Positions 15,746 to 25,086 of a stretch of DNA of 64,000 nt are shown here, in pieces; within the stretch, counting starts at the first letter, position 1; each line of letters starts with the position of its first letter. This stretch comes from an uncultured Granulosicoccaceae bacterium (lineage in GTDB: Bacteria; Pseudomonadota; Gammaproteobacteria; Granulosicoccales; Granulosicoccaceae). The notes under the pieces are model-generated. The model was not told the DNA's origin. It ran no database searches and worked only from the letters and a program-made list of their open reading frames with translations. The position numbers were made by a program, and so were the translations under genes. The DNA is taken from assembly GCA_938005265.1 (NCBI GenBank), contig CALLOA010000098.1:42687-106686 (forward strand). The letters are read 5' to 3'.

Positions 15746-17386
15746 ATGAATAAAAGAACAGTGAAGCCCATATTGGCGGCCTTTTCGGCGTTAACTCTGC
15801 TGTGGTTAAACACAGGGTTGAATCACGCCTATGCCCAGTCTTTCGAGCAGGTGGCAGTGGGCAGCATGCATATCTGCGCGCTTGATTCGGCGGGGCAGGT
15901 AGAGTGTACGACAGCACCTGGTGCTGATCGCTTTTCGAAGCCGAATGACTTGCCGCTTATGAGCGAGATCACGGCTGGCCAACAACACACTTGTGGTATC
16001 ACGCTAGACGGCAATGTGGAATGTTGGGGTGTAAACTTCGCTGGTGTTTTGGATGTGCCGGTATTTAATGCGCCGGTTGTCGATATAGCCGCGGGTTTTA
16101 ACCACACCTGTGCAGTCGATGCTGAAAACCGTGCACAGTGTTGGGGTCTTAATACGAACAGCCAACTTGATGTGCCTGAGACTGCAGGCGGATTTATCAA
16201 AGTTGCTGCGGCCGAAAATTATTCCTGTGGTATCGAATCCAATGGCGATATTGTTTGCTGGACAACTGATTTTGAGGTTCAAGCCGGCACGGTGATTCCA
16301 GGTCCTTTTCTGGACCTCGACCTGTCTTCCACGCATGCCTGTGGAATCAGAGGCACAGGTGATATTGAATGCTGGCTTGATCTTACCGGTTCGAATCAAC
16401 CCAATGCACCAGGTAATGGCCCTTACATTGATCTTGTCGCCAGCAATTTTGCGATCTGCGGTTTGACAACAGACCAATTACTGGATTGCTCGTTTGGCGT
16501 TGAAGCCCTGGGGTTCTCTGACAGGGATTCTGCTATCTCTCAATTCCCGCTTGATGAACGCTTTTCCTCGATCGAGCGAAGCATACCCTTAACCGCTTCA
16601 TTCAACTTCATCGCACCATTGTGCGGTGTGCGTGCAGACACGAATACATTAACCTGCTTTGGTGATGGCGGTGCTGCCGGTTTACCCGCACCTCCGGGTG
16701 CCAGCCCCATGGCTGCTCCTGTTGCTGCCAACAATATTATTCTGGGTTTGACGGCCCAAGTGTACGATGTCAATGCTCTGGAGCTATTTTGGAATCGAGT
16801 GCCTCATGTGGTACCAGCTATTTCTGTCGAAGTGCATCGTGACGGCGAGTTGCTGACTACAACGAATGCGTCGTTCAGTTTTTTTGATACTGAAACAGTA
16901 AGCAATGAAGAGACTCGATATCGTGTTCGAACGGTGGACGCCGCAGGCAACTTGGGTGAATTTTCGAATGAGGTTATTGTCAATCGCCAGACCCGGCAGG
17001 TACTCATAGGCGATACTATAGTTGCCGGATCTGTACCTGCCGGTGAAAACCCAAGGCCTGTAAATGCTTCGCGTATCGGCGAGTTAACGTTCACACCGCT
17101 GAATTTTTTCAATAGACCGAACAGGGATTCGCTTATATTAAACTGGGATTTCGTTAATCTGTCGGATGCTACGGTTGCGGGATTTGAAATCCGGGTTGAT
17201 GGAGAAGTTGTTGGCTTTACAAGCTCAACATTATTTGTTGATGACCAGCTAACACTTGATAGTTGTCGAATCTACAGTGTTGCTGCGATTGCTGATGATG
17301 GGGCGATTCTGGATTTTAGATCGATTGTATACAATGTGAGGCAAAGTGATGTTTTCCGTTGCACTCAGGGTCTTATCGGGTTCTGA
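15746..17386 (+). CDS. secreted RCC1-like beta-propeller protein with FN3-like domain
   Basis: 546 residues from ATG 15746, with a signal peptide through HAYA-QS (about 31 residues). The N-terminal 290 residues hold seven repeats in which H-x-C-A/G-[I/L/V] is followed about ten residues later by VECWG-like endings (HICALDSAGQVEC, HTCGITLDGNVECWG, HTCAVDAENRAQCWG, YSCGIESNGDIVCW, and so on). This is the blade pattern of RCC1-type propellers, with two Cys per blade that could form disulphides in the periplasm. A FN3-like module follows (LELFWNRVP, VEVHRDGELLTT, RYRVRTVDAAGNLGEFS), then a second, weaker one. Ligand unknown; a secreted binding or surface protein is the best guess. Confidence 0.8.
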   Translation: MNKRTVKPILAAFSALTLLWLNTGLNHAYAQSFEQVAVGSMHICALDSAGQVECTTAPGADRFSKPNDLPLMSEITAGQQHTCGITLDGNVECWGVNFAGVLDVPVFNAPVVDIAAGFNHTCAVDAENRAQCWGLNTNSQLDVPETAGGFIKVAAAENYSCGIESNGDIVCWTTDFEVQAGTVIPGPFLDLDLSSTHACGIRGTGDIECWLDLTGSNQPNAPGNGPYIDLVASNFAICGLTTDQLLDCSFGVEALGFSDRDSAISQFPLDERFSSIERSIPLTASFNFIAPLCGVRADTNTLTCFGDGGAAGLPAPPGASPMAAPVAANNIILGLTAQVYDVNALELFWNRVPHVVPAISVEVHRDGELLTTTNASFSFFDTETVSNEETRYRVRTVDAAGNLGEFSNEVIVNRQTRQVLIGDTIVAGSVPAGENPRPVNASRIGELTFTPLNFFNRPNRDSLILNWDFVNLSDATVAGFEIRVDGEVVGFTSSTLFVDDQLTLDSCRIYSVAAIADDGAILDFRSIVYNVRQSDVFRCTQGLIGF

Positions 17387-17443
17387 CAGTTACTTGATAG
17401 TGATTTTCTATGCAAGGTATTATCCCAATCTGGAATACTAAAA

Positions 17444-18700
17444 TTGAAGCGTCATAGTTGGCCCGAGAATCACTGGCACTGGCCGGTGGAGCTGACGCAT
17501 CAGCATGGGGTGCGTTGCAGGGACTTGGTGTTTACCGGTGGACAGGCTGATCTCGACAAAAAGGGTAATGTCGTTAATCCTGAATTACTTAAACCTCAAT
17601 GTAAAAATGTGATTGGGTTTGTCAGGGATATTCTGTATGACCTTGATGCATCGCTTGAGCACGTAGTTCGATGGGTTGTGTACTTTGTCGGTGATGCAAC
17701 AGATGAAGCCTACATTTTGTCACAGCTTGACAAAGCAACATCTGACAACTGTATGCCCACAGTATCAACCGTCTGTCTGCCCGCGCTGTGTTACCCCGGC
17801 ATGAGAATAGAGCTGGAAGCCATTGCCTGGTGTCCTGAAACGAATTCCGCTGCACCGAATTCTGCCGCAACGAATGCCGCTGCAACGAATGCCGCAAGCC
17901 TCCCTCACTATGCTTATGATGAAACTTTACCCATGCTTGCACCGGGTTTCTCTCATGCCGTTCGCTGTAACGATCTGATTTTTACCAGTGATTGTTCTGC
18001 AACAGGGCCATCAGGTGATGTCGCGAGTCCCGGTAATCTGCTCGCACAGACAGAGCTGATGATGGATACACTGGAACGCACATTAGGTCTTGTGGGTGCC
18101 ACGCTCGCGGACGTACTCAAGTTAAACGTGTTCTACCAAGGAGACGGCACGGCTGAAAACTGGGCGGAGCCTGCGCTTATTCGGGCTTCACGTTTTCCTG
18201 ATCCAGGGCCTGCTGCAACCGGCATAGCTGTACCGGGTTTTTCTCTTCCCGGACTGATGACCAAAATTGCAGTCACTGCTGGTGTTGAAGCGCTAGAGGT
18301 TGATCGCGATTTTGCCTGGCCTGAGGGTCATTGGGACTGGACTGAGAAGTTGCCTTACAAGCATGGTAACCGCTTTAAACGATTGATTCATTTGGGTGGT
18401 CAGGTGGCCCTGGATCAGAATGCAAATGTTATACATCCCGATAACATGGTTGAGCAGACTCGCGTAGCAATGCAAAATATTGAATCCGTATTGGCGGAGC
18501 TGGGTGGAACACTTGCGGATGTTGTGAAGGTGACTACCTTCTACCAAGGCAATGCATCGGCTGCTGCCTTGCACGAAAATCTGCTGATACGATCAGGCTC
18601 CTATCAATTTCCCGGTCCTGCCACTTCTGGCATTCCGGTAACTCACCTGGTCTATGAATCGATGCTGATTGAAATTGAAGTTATCGCCATGCTGAATTGA
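17444..18700 (+). CDS. triple RidA/YjgF-domain fusion protein
   Basis: 418 residues made of three consecutive RidA-like domains. Domain 1 (about 1-130) opens SWPENHWHWPVELTHQHGVR; domain 2 (about 155-275) has FSHAVRCNDLIFTSDCSATG; domain 3 (about 285-418) opens FAWPEGHWDWTEKLPYKHGNRF and is closest to domain 1. Each has the family's late segment (VLKLNVFYQG, VVKVTTFYQG). RidA proteins hydrolyse reactive enamines/imines with an Arg; the canonical RNP-type Arg motif is not clearly kept, so activity is uncertain. Linker 1-2 is built from four 15-bp in-frame repeats. TTG 17444 is taken as start because no ATG/GTG lies upstream in frame and domain 1 begins at once. No signal peptide. Confidence 0.82.
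   Translation: MKRHSWPENHWHWPVELTHQHGVRCRDLVFTGGQADLDKKGNVVNPELLKPQCKNVIGFVRDILYDLDASLEHVVRWVVYFVGDATDEAYILSQLDKATSDNCMPTVSTVCLPALCYPGMRIELEAIAWCPETNSAAPNSAATNAAATNAASLPHYAYDETLPMLAPGFSHAVRCNDLIFTSDCSATGPSGDVASPGNLLAQTELMMDTLERTLGLVGATLADVLKLNVFYQGDGTAENWAEPALIRASRFPDPGPAATGIAVPGFSLPGLMTKIAVTAGVEALEVDRDFAWPEGHWDWTEKLPYKHGNRFKRLIHLGGQVALDQNANVIHPDNMVEQTRVAMQNIESVLAELGGTLADVVKVTTFYQGNASAAALHENLLIRSGSYQFPGPATSGIPVTHLVYESMLIEIEVIAMLN
17841..17900 (+). repeat. four 15-bp in-frame units in the RidA linker
   Basis: Units of the type cgaatgccgctgcaa encode Asn-(Ser/Ala)-Ala-Ala-(Pro/Thr), forming a flexible Ala/Asn linker between RidA domains 1 and 2. Confidence 0.85.
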
Positions 18701-18767
18701 ACCGTTGTTCCGTTGTCCAGATGCGAGGTTGCCCCGCGTTGGTAGACTCCTTCGCCGGGCCGGCAAG

Positions 18768-18792
18768 ACTGTCTGCTGAGATTGCAGACAGT
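18768..18792. terminator. perfect 9-bp hairpin after the RidA gene
   Basis: actgtctgc, a seven-base loop and gcagacagt lie 70 bp after the RidA stop and 130 bp before the convergent EamA stop. The stem is perfect but no T-run follows, so it may be a factor-assisted terminator or an RNA-stability hairpin. Confidence 0.4.
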
Positions 18793-18921
18793 ATCCTGTC
18801 TGAATATGAGGACGATACAGCTCTGACAGCGCCAGTACCCTTCACCAAATTTCGAGATGACCGAATCAGTTGGCGAGAGCTGGAACCTTGGTGTTTTGCG
18901 TTATTTATTTTGTGGACAGCA

Positions 18922-19824
18922 TTATTTACTGGACAGCACGTACTCACGATAGCTGGTATACAGCCCTGAAACCACTATGATGATGCAGCCCAGCAGCGTC
19001 CAATGGTCTGGCAGCTCGTTGAAAATAATATAGCCATAAAATGTGCTCCAGATTATCAACGTGTAGTGGATAGGGGCAAGCACAACAGATTGCGTTATAT
19101 CCAGTGCTCTGATAATCAATATTTCACCTGCTCCGGCCAGAATGGTCAGCCCTGCTATCAGGGCAAGTGTTTTGCTTCCCGGCGGAGTTACCCACACAAA
19201 CGGCATTGCCAGGCTACTAACAGAAAATGCCACGATAGACGTGTAGGCGACGGTGGTGATAACAGGGTCTATCCCGCTGAGCCAGCGTGATAGCAGTTGC
19301 CGGATGGCAAAGAATATTGCCGCTACCACGACCAGCAGTATGGCGGGGCTGAACACTCCCAAGCCGGGCCTGATGACAATCAACATGCCGATAAACCCGG
19401 CAAGTACAGCCAGCCATCGACGAATGCCTACAGGTTCTTTCAAGAGTACAGCACCAAAAACAGTAACGATAAAAGGTGCAATAAAAGTTACAGCGACCGC
19501 ATCAGCTAGTGGCACATAGGCTACCGCATAGATAAAGCAGGCTGCCGAGCCCGATGCGACAACTCCCCTTAGAATTTGCAGTTTAGGTTTTGCCGTTCTG
19601 AGTATGGCAGGGCCCCTGACTGCAAGTAAAAAACACACGCCTGTAAACAGACCTAAGGTCCGCATCCACACAATTTGCAAAGGATGGAAGGATTCTGTCA
19701 GCAGCTTGGCAATGCTGTCGCTGGCCGCGAAAGAGAAAAATCCAAGTGCCATTAATGCTATACCGGCAACACTATTGTGTTTTTGCTGTGGGTTTAGCTG
19801 TGAACTGGCAGCCTGGGTTTGCAT
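18922..19824 (-). CDS. EamA/DMT-family transporter
   Basis: 300 residues with ten hydrophobic segments in two repeats of five, as in RhaT/YdcZ-type drug/metabolite transporters. First EamA half: ALMALGFFSFAASDSIAKLL to LLKEPVGIRRWLAVLAGFIGMLIVIRPG. The second half ends EILIIRALDITQSVVLAPIHYTLIIW and FNELPDHWTLLGCIIIVVSGL. The conserved E-P and E-x-P-x-W-x2-x-G-x2-I-I near the fourth helix of each half are present. Inner membrane; likely exports a small metabolite, substrate unknown. Confidence 0.88.
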   Translation of the reverse strand: MQTQAASSQLNPQQKHNSVAGIALMALGFFSFAASDSIAKLLTESFHPLQIVWMRTLGLFTGVCFLLAVRGPAILRTAKPKLQILRGVVASGSAACFIYAVAYVPLADAVAVTFIAPFIVTVFGAVLLKEPVGIRRWLAVLAGFIGMLIVIRPGLGVFSPAILLVVVAAIFFAIRQLLSRWLSGIDPVITTVAYTSIVAFSVSSLAMPFVWVTPPGSKTLALIAGLTILAGAGEILIIRALDITQSVVLAPIHYTLIIWSTFYGYIIFNELPDHWTLLGCIIIVVSGLYTSYREYVLSSK

Positions 19825-19963
19825 GAATGGCTTGAAGGGATCTCAGGTTATCGGCGCACAGCCAAACGCTGGTAAAAGAACGTACCAACGGGATAGCAGA
19901 TTGATAAGCGGATTGAAGCCTACAGGCTATACACAATTAGCGCCTGAGGCAAACCTTGCTTTA

Positions 19964-20869
19964 TCAGGGGTCGACTTGGTAAATGATGGTTGGCTCTATC
20001 GCAGGCGCGTTGATATCGCACGCTCCATTGTTATCCACAGGGAAAACACGGGCAAGATAAGTGCTTAGTTCGCTTGGTCTGGGAATCTCAACAACGGCTC
20101 GCAGTTGACCGAATTCATCGGGCTGCAAAATTCCCGATGCGAGATGAGTCACTTCAGTAAACACCAGCTCGCCATCAGATTGCGTGAAGATATCGTGATC
20201 GACGCACAAGTTTCCGTCCAGAGGTAAATCTCGGTAGCGAGTCTGTATTCCCGGATTCGGGATTGGTGAATTTTCATCAGCTGGCGGAATTTTGATGACT
20301 ATCAATTCAGTTCCATCCGGTAAGAAAGGATCGTTACTTTCCAATGTTCCCGAGGCGGTCAACGTTTCTGTGACCAGCGGGATTGGATCGTTAAAGGCGT
20401 TTATTACTTCAATTGAAGCAGTCAGGCTTGATGGCAACAGCCCCATGTTCTCGGGAGTCAGGAAAATTTTGCGGGTGACTGTTGTCGTGGTTGCGCCATT
20501 GAATTCTTCAATCTCTGTTTCCGAGGTGAAATCGAACTCGGCTGTAGCAGTCTCAAAATCGGTGATCATCGTGGCGTTTCTATTGGCACGCGATTCTACG
20601 GTGTAGCGAATACAGACCAGGGTTTTGGATGTGAATGTATGTGCCAGGCTGAGAAATTGCGAGTCGTTGGGGTCGGAACAACTATTCAGGCGCGCTTCGT
20701 AAAAATCTATTGAAGCGCTTTGTACAACGAAGTCGTCAATATCAACAGGCCCCTGAGAAGGGTCCTGTACGAATGGTGTGACCGGAGGATCGTCCTGAAT
20801 ATTGCCATTATCCGTGCACCCTCCCAGAAGAAGAACGGATATTGTAAATACTGGAAATAGTCTATTCAT
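19964..20869 (-). CDS. lipoprotein of unknown function
   Basis: 301 residues. Short signal peptide MNRLFPVFTISVLLLGG-C with a good lipobox (LLGGC, Cys18), followed by Asp/Pro-rich sequence. The body is predicted beta-rich; two Cys pairs (LNSCSDP, LVCIRY; LCVDHD, GACDINAP) may be disulphides. I recognise no family. Asp after the lipobox Cys is not at position +2 (it is Thr), so outer-membrane sorting is expected. Located 139 bp upstream of the EamA gene on the same strand, possibly co-transcribed. Confidence 0.7.
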   Translation of the reverse strand: MNRLFPVFTISVLLLGGCTDNGNIQDDPPVTPFVQDPSQGPVDIDDFVVQSASIDFYEARLNSCSDPNDSQFLSLAHTFTSKTLVCIRYTVESRANRNATMITDFETATAEFDFTSETEIEEFNGATTTTVTRKIFLTPENMGLLPSSLTASIEVINAFNDPIPLVTETLTASGTLESNDPFLPDGTELIVIKIPPADENSPIPNPGIQTRYRDLPLDGNLCVDHDIFTQSDGELVFTEVTHLASGILQPDEFGQLRAVVEIPRPSELSTYLARVFPVDNNGACDINAPAIEPTIIYQVDP

Positions 20870-21284
20870 AATTCCAACGGGTTCGGCTAAGGCCCCTGTG
20901 TAATTCGCTGGTCGGGCTGTTAGTGAACTCTAGCTCATCCTTACAGCTGATTATACAGAACGGTTTGCCTGAATATATTGTCGTAGTTGGCACCTTTTGC
21001 GGTAGTTGGCACTTCTATAACGTATTTCCAGCCAGGTTTTCGGGCAGCAGCAGGCGGGGCAAAGCCCATGGGGCGCAGTTGGTGCTTTATCCGGCTCTCG
21101 AGTGAATGTGCTAACCTCACTAAAAGACCCTATTACCAAGCTGATGCCAGGTAATTAAATGCATCAGAATCTAACTGAATCGGAGTCGGCTTCAGTGATT
21201 GCAATCCTGTTTGTTTTCAAAAAAAGTTTTGAAAATCTCTGAGCAGTGTTTGTTGAACCGATGATCTAAACAAGGAGTTGCGAC
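20870..21284. other. 415-bp intergenic region upstream of the histidine kinase
   Basis: It contains a 19-bp imperfect direct repeat at 20980-21017 centred on gtagttggcac, and an A/T-rich tract near 21210-21240. The ribosome site aaggag at 21272-21277 sits 7 bp before the GTG start of the kinase. Divergent from the lipoprotein gene, so it should hold two promoters. No small gene is convincing. Confidence 0.5.
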
Positions 21285-23306
21285 GTGTGGGTAGAGCCCG
21301 ATGCTGCTGATCTGGTAATAGTCACGGCACAGCCTGAGCAGTTGGAAATTGAACTGTCAGGTTCCGGATATCCTGCTGCGATCGAGATTATTTCTCTCCA
21401 GCAGATTTGCCAAACAGAGTCTGGCCATCCCGTTCAGGCTGGAGCGGCTCTGCAACTACCTCCTAAAGCTGTCTGCTTGATTGCTGATATAAGAGTCAGC
21501 CAACCATCGCTATTGAAAGCTCTGGCACAGCAAGCACCAAAAATCCCGATTCTTGTATTGTCTGATAGTACAGTTGAGTTTCTACCCGGTTATCCGTTTG
21601 ACTGTGAAGTCATGGGGCTGGTGCATATTGAAGAACTGTGTTCGAGCAAAACTCCTCTGCTGCAACGCCGTGTTGCAGAAACTGTGCAATCCTACCTGGC
21701 GCCTATTTCCCTGGGTACACCGGGCAATCCGGTGATACGCGCATTTCAGCAAATTGTTGATAACTCATCGGACTGGTTTATCGTTAAGGATTTGCAACAC
21801 CGTTTTGTTGTGGTTCCTGAGAGGTTCTGTGGCCTGAAAGATCTGTCACTAGACAAAATTATTGGCAAGGACGATCTGCAGATAGGGACCTCTCACTATG
21901 ATGTTTTCGGTGATGAAGAGTCAGGTTGGCCAGGGTTTTGGAAGCAAGACGATGCAGTCACCATGAGCGGTGAAATGGAAGTGGAATACTCACCTAAATG
22001 GCGGCATTCCAATCCTGCCACGCAATATAAATACACAGAAAGAGTGCCTTTGAAAAATGCAAGAGGCGAGGTTTACGGACTTCTTGTATGTGTCAAAGAT
22101 ATCAGCGAACAGGTGCATAAAGAACGTTTGTTATCGGAACGAACAGAAATGCTCGATCAAATGACAAAAGAAAAGCAACGCTCTGAGCATCATCATGAAG
22201 TCGCTGAAGCCGCAGTTGCTGCAAAAAACCGTTTTCTTGCTGCAGCGAGCCATGATCTGCGACAGCCTTTACATGCGATGGGATTGTTTCTTGACGTGTT
22301 GGAGTCGCGTCTTACTGATGAAGAAGAGTTGGAGCTTATAGGTAAGCTTAAAGAGTCGAACTCAGCGCTTTTTGCCATGTTTAGCTCACTGCTGGATATT
22401 TCACGCCTGGACGCAGGTGTAGTCGAGCCTGAGCTGGTGCACATCAATGTGTATGCACATTGCTCAGCGATACAGAATGAATTCCGTCAGCTTGCAGAAT
22501 CAAATGGTCTTGAGTTTTATTCCGATATCGATGACTGTGTTGTGTACACTGATCTGACAATGTGCGCACGCATAGTACGTAACTTACTCAGAAATGCAAT
22601 AGAGAACACTGAAGAGGGTTCTATATCACTGAATGTAAGATCAAATGGTAGCCACGTCAGATTAGACGTAATAGATACGGGTTGCGGCATAGAGCCTGAA
22701 AATATCGAGGATATTTTCAAAGAATATTTTCATGACAAAACAAGGCGTGGAGAAGGGCATATCGGATTAGGGCTTGCGATTGTCGAGCGTATGTGCAAGT
22801 TACTCAATATCAAAATAACGGTTAGTTCCAAACCCGGTGAAGGCAGTATTTTTACCTTGTTGATACCGAAAGGTGATGTTTCGCAAGTGCGAGAAGCTGT
22901 TGTCCGAAATCTACAATCACCATCTGCGGATATTCGAGTACTGGTGCTGGATGATGAAGAGCTTATTCTCGAGGGAACGCGTTCGGTACTGAACCTTAAT
23001 GGTTGCAGCACTATGGTCGCATCAAGTTCTGACCGGGCATTTGAAGTGCTGGCAGATTCGGATGGCCCACCCGATATCATCATTGCAGACTACGAGCTGG
23101 GCTATGAGGAAACAGGTGTAACCGCGATTGCCCGGATTCGCGATGAAATTGGCCAACGTATCCCGGCCATTCTGGTGACCGGTGATACGTCGAGCGAACG
23201 TAAGTCAGATGCAATCGATCATGGTTTTGAGATTCTGCATAAACCCATTGAACCTACAGCACTTTTACAAGCTATTCACAGACTGCATGACGGGCATTTA
23301 GACTGA
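21285..23306 (+). CDS. hybrid sensor histidine kinase/response regulator with PAS domain
   Basis: 673 residues from GTG 21285, fixed by aaggag 7 bp upstream. Residues 1-140 look like a receiver-type alpha/beta domain without the phospho-acceptor pocket (VCLIADIR, IPILVLSD). A PAS domain follows (about 150-280; DWFIVKDLQHRFVVVPE to VYGLLVCVKDISEQ), then a short coiled coil. The HisKA box ASHDLRQPLHAMGLFLDVLE has phosphorylatable H323. HATPase has NLLRNAIEN, DVIDTGCGIEP and GHIGLGLAIVERM. The C-terminal receiver (about 555-673) has VLVLDDEE, the Asp in DIIIADYELG and Lys in LHKPIEP. No membrane helix, so it is a cytoplasmic sensor. No response-regulator gene is adjacent. The signal is unknown. 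Confidence 0.9.
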   Translation: MWVEPDAADLVIVTAQPEQLEIELSGSGYPAAIEIISLQQICQTESGHPVQAGAALQLPPKAVCLIADIRVSQPSLLKALAQQAPKIPILVLSDSTVEFLPGYPFDCEVMGLVHIEELCSSKTPLLQRRVAETVQSYLAPISLGTPGNPVIRAFQQIVDNSSDWFIVKDLQHRFVVVPERFCGLKDLSLDKIIGKDDLQIGTSHYDVFGDEESGWPGFWKQDDAVTMSGEMEVEYSPKWRHSNPATQYKYTERVPLKNARGEVYGLLVCVKDISEQVHKERLLSERTEMLDQMTKEKQRSEHHHEVAEAAVAAKNRFLAAASHDLRQPLHAMGLFLDVLESRLTDEEELELIGKLKESNSALFAMFSSLLDISRLDAGVVEPELVHINVYAHCSAIQNEFRQLAESNGLEFYSDIDDCVVYTDLTMCARIVRNLLRNAIENTEEGSISLNVRSNGSHVRLDVIDTGCGIEPENIEDIFKEYFHDKTRRGEGHIGLGLAIVERMCKLLNIKITVSSKPGEGSIFTLLIPKGDVSQVREAVVRNLQSPSADIRVLVLDDEELILEGTRSVLNLNGCSTMVASSSDRAFEVLADSDGPPDIIIADYELGYEETGVTAIARIRDEIGQRIPAILVTGDTSSERKSDAIDHGFEILHKPIEPTALLQAIHRLHDGHLD

Positions 23307-23318
23307 GTCCGTTTGCTG

Positions 23319-24767
23319 TTAAAGCGGCCATAGTGTCGTTTCAGGGTAAAACTGCGACCAGGCGAACCAGAATGCCTGATGACCGCCCAGATCACCACCG
23401 TCTTTGTCTACAGCTCTGATGCCACTGCCGTCCAGCTTGAGTTGAATGTTTTCAAACTCAACAGAATCACCTTTGGTCAGTGCCAGTATAGCTTCGCTGC
23501 GTTGAAATGCGATGGGCTGGCCACTGGCTGTGACGACGCCGACGATGTCTTCATGTACTGGCAAACGCGGGTCAACATCACCAATAGGAAATATGGGGCC
23601 GTTGGCATCACGATTATTTCGGAAATCGAAATCACGACCCAGTGCCAGAGACTCCACAAGTACTGTAGTTTCGGGGTGAGCTTCTTTCCAACTTCCCCAG
23701 GTTGTAGTGATCACCCCGGCCTGTTTCAGCTTAATACCTTTTTCAGCCAGGGGGCCCGTAACAGCGTTGCCGCGAAAGGTATCAAATACCGAGTGTGTGG
23801 TTATATCGTACATGACCTTATTTGAACGAATCAGCAGTCCAGAGGTACGTAGCACTGGTCGCTCAACACCGTCGGGCAACTCATCAGTGAAATAAGCTTG
23901 TGCTGCACCGCAGAGCGTGCAGTAGGGCATACCGATGTCACGGCCACCCAGTGTATCGTTTACCATTTCCCTGACTTCCATGATACGTCTTGGATAGGCC
24001 CGGTATTCACCGTTGACTTCAACGCCAAAAACGATGTCATCGTCTTCTAGCCAGTCGGCGCCAGCCACGTCTGTGGTTTCCGGATTATCTGCAGCCGGTA
24101 TGCAATTACATTGTTCGTCAGTGGTGTCATAGGCGCGGTCATCTATCAATACACCGCCCCATGAAACGTGACGCCAGTCGATATCACCTTCGACAAATAT
24201 TTTGTCCCAGCCGGGTACCAGTGTTGTGAAAATCTGGCGCTTGCCTTCGAGATAATTTGGCGGCTCAGGAATATCCCAGGCCATAAGGTGATCGGTGGTT
24301 TTGCCCCAATAGTTTCCGTCCTCGAACTCTATACCCAACATGGTTTCTGTGGATTTAACCAGAGGCACGATTAGTGAGCTTTGGCTGACAAATCGCATCA
24401 GATCGCTTATTAACCAGACAAGGCGCGGGTCGCCGGATTCGGTGATCTTTTCCAGAGCCAGTTCCTGATCGCGCTCCCAGATTGAATTAGCCAGGCTTTC
24501 AATGAAAGCTGACCGGACCGCTTGCTCGAGTTCCGGGCTTAAAGGACCTTCAGGTATTGCTGGTGGTTCACCGAACTGGTCGATGACATATTGGGGTAAT
24601 TCTTTTTTGCCGGTGGTATCTGCCTGAGCCGTGTTAGTAAACAGGCTGCCGGCAAACAGCAACAAGGCTACTGTCATGCCGGTCGCGTAGGCAATAATGT
24701 AGCGTTGCCCGAATCGCTGGTAATGTGGCAATTTGTTAGTGGCTGAAGGTAGAGCAATTGTTTCCAT
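23319..24767 (-). CDS. DUF3179 domain protein, membrane-anchored or secreted
   Basis: 482 residues. An N-terminal hydrophobic stretch (IIAYATGMTVALLLFAGSLF) is followed by an AQA-type cleavage site near residue 49. The C-terminal 270 residues carry the DUF3179 signatures VFGVEVNGEYRAYPRRIM, VNDTLGGRDIGMPYCTLCGAAQAY, LRTSGLLIRSNKVMYD, VFDTFRGNAVTGPL and TWGSWKEAHPETTVL. The paired Cys in YCTLCG are typical. The family is extracytoplasmic and has no proven biochemical role. Convergent with the kinase gene, only 12 bp apart. Confidence 0.82.
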   Translation of the reverse strand: METIALPSATNKLPHYQRFGQRYIIAYATGMTVALLLFAGSLFTNTAQADTTGKKELPQYVIDQFGEPPAIPEGPLSPELEQAVRSAFIESLANSIWERDQELALEKITESGDPRLVWLISDLMRFVSQSSLIVPLVKSTETMLGIEFEDGNYWGKTTDHLMAWDIPEPPNYLEGKRQIFTTLVPGWDKIFVEGDIDWRHVSWGGVLIDDRAYDTTDEQCNCIPAADNPETTDVAGADWLEDDDIVFGVEVNGEYRAYPRRIMEVREMVNDTLGGRDIGMPYCTLCGAAQAYFTDELPDGVERPVLRTSGLLIRSNKVMYDITTHSVFDTFRGNAVTGPLAEKGIKLKQAGVITTTWGSWKEAHPETTVLVESLALGRDFDFRNNRDANGPIFPIGDVDPRLPVHEDIVGVVTASGQPIAFQRSEAILALTKGDSVEFENIQLKLDGSGIRAVDKDGGDLGGHQAFWFAWSQFYPETTLWPL

Positions 24768-25086
24768 ACCGGGGTTCCAGAGCTGTGTGATTATGATAGT
24801 CTGACGTTAGATAGGTAAAAGAGTTCGCTAGTCAGGTCGAAGTTATCCTCGTTGGATCATGGTACGAGAATAGCAGATTGCCGGAAATTGCCTGATCCTT
24901 ACCGGGGGGATTTCCAACGCTACTGCGAGCGTGTGAATCAGTGCGCGAAAATTTACCCGGGCGAGGCTGATTCAATGCTGCAATGCAACTAAAATCGCGG
25001 TCGAAACCTGTTTGTTTTCGAAACAATAGCAGTTTTCACGTAGTTCTTTCCTTTCATCGCTGTACATGGCTATTTAACGCCTGCTC
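24768..25086. other. 319-bp divergent intergenic region
   Basis: It lies between the DUF3179 gene (minus) and the MFS transporter (plus). tgaatcag at 24934-24941 and ctgattca at 24967-24974 form an 8-bp inverted repeat 25 bp apart, and an imperfect palindrome ttgttttcgaaacaa lies at 25012-25026, about 60 bp before the transporter start. Either could be an operator, but nothing identifies the regulator. Confidence 0.45.

Noticed and set aside
18721..18969. 82-codon plus-strand frame after the RidA gene (MRGCPALVDSFAGPARLSAE...)
   Set aside because: Codon use is plausible, but it overlaps the end of the EamA gene, spans a strong hairpin, and shows no domain or ribosome site. Could be revisited with expression data.
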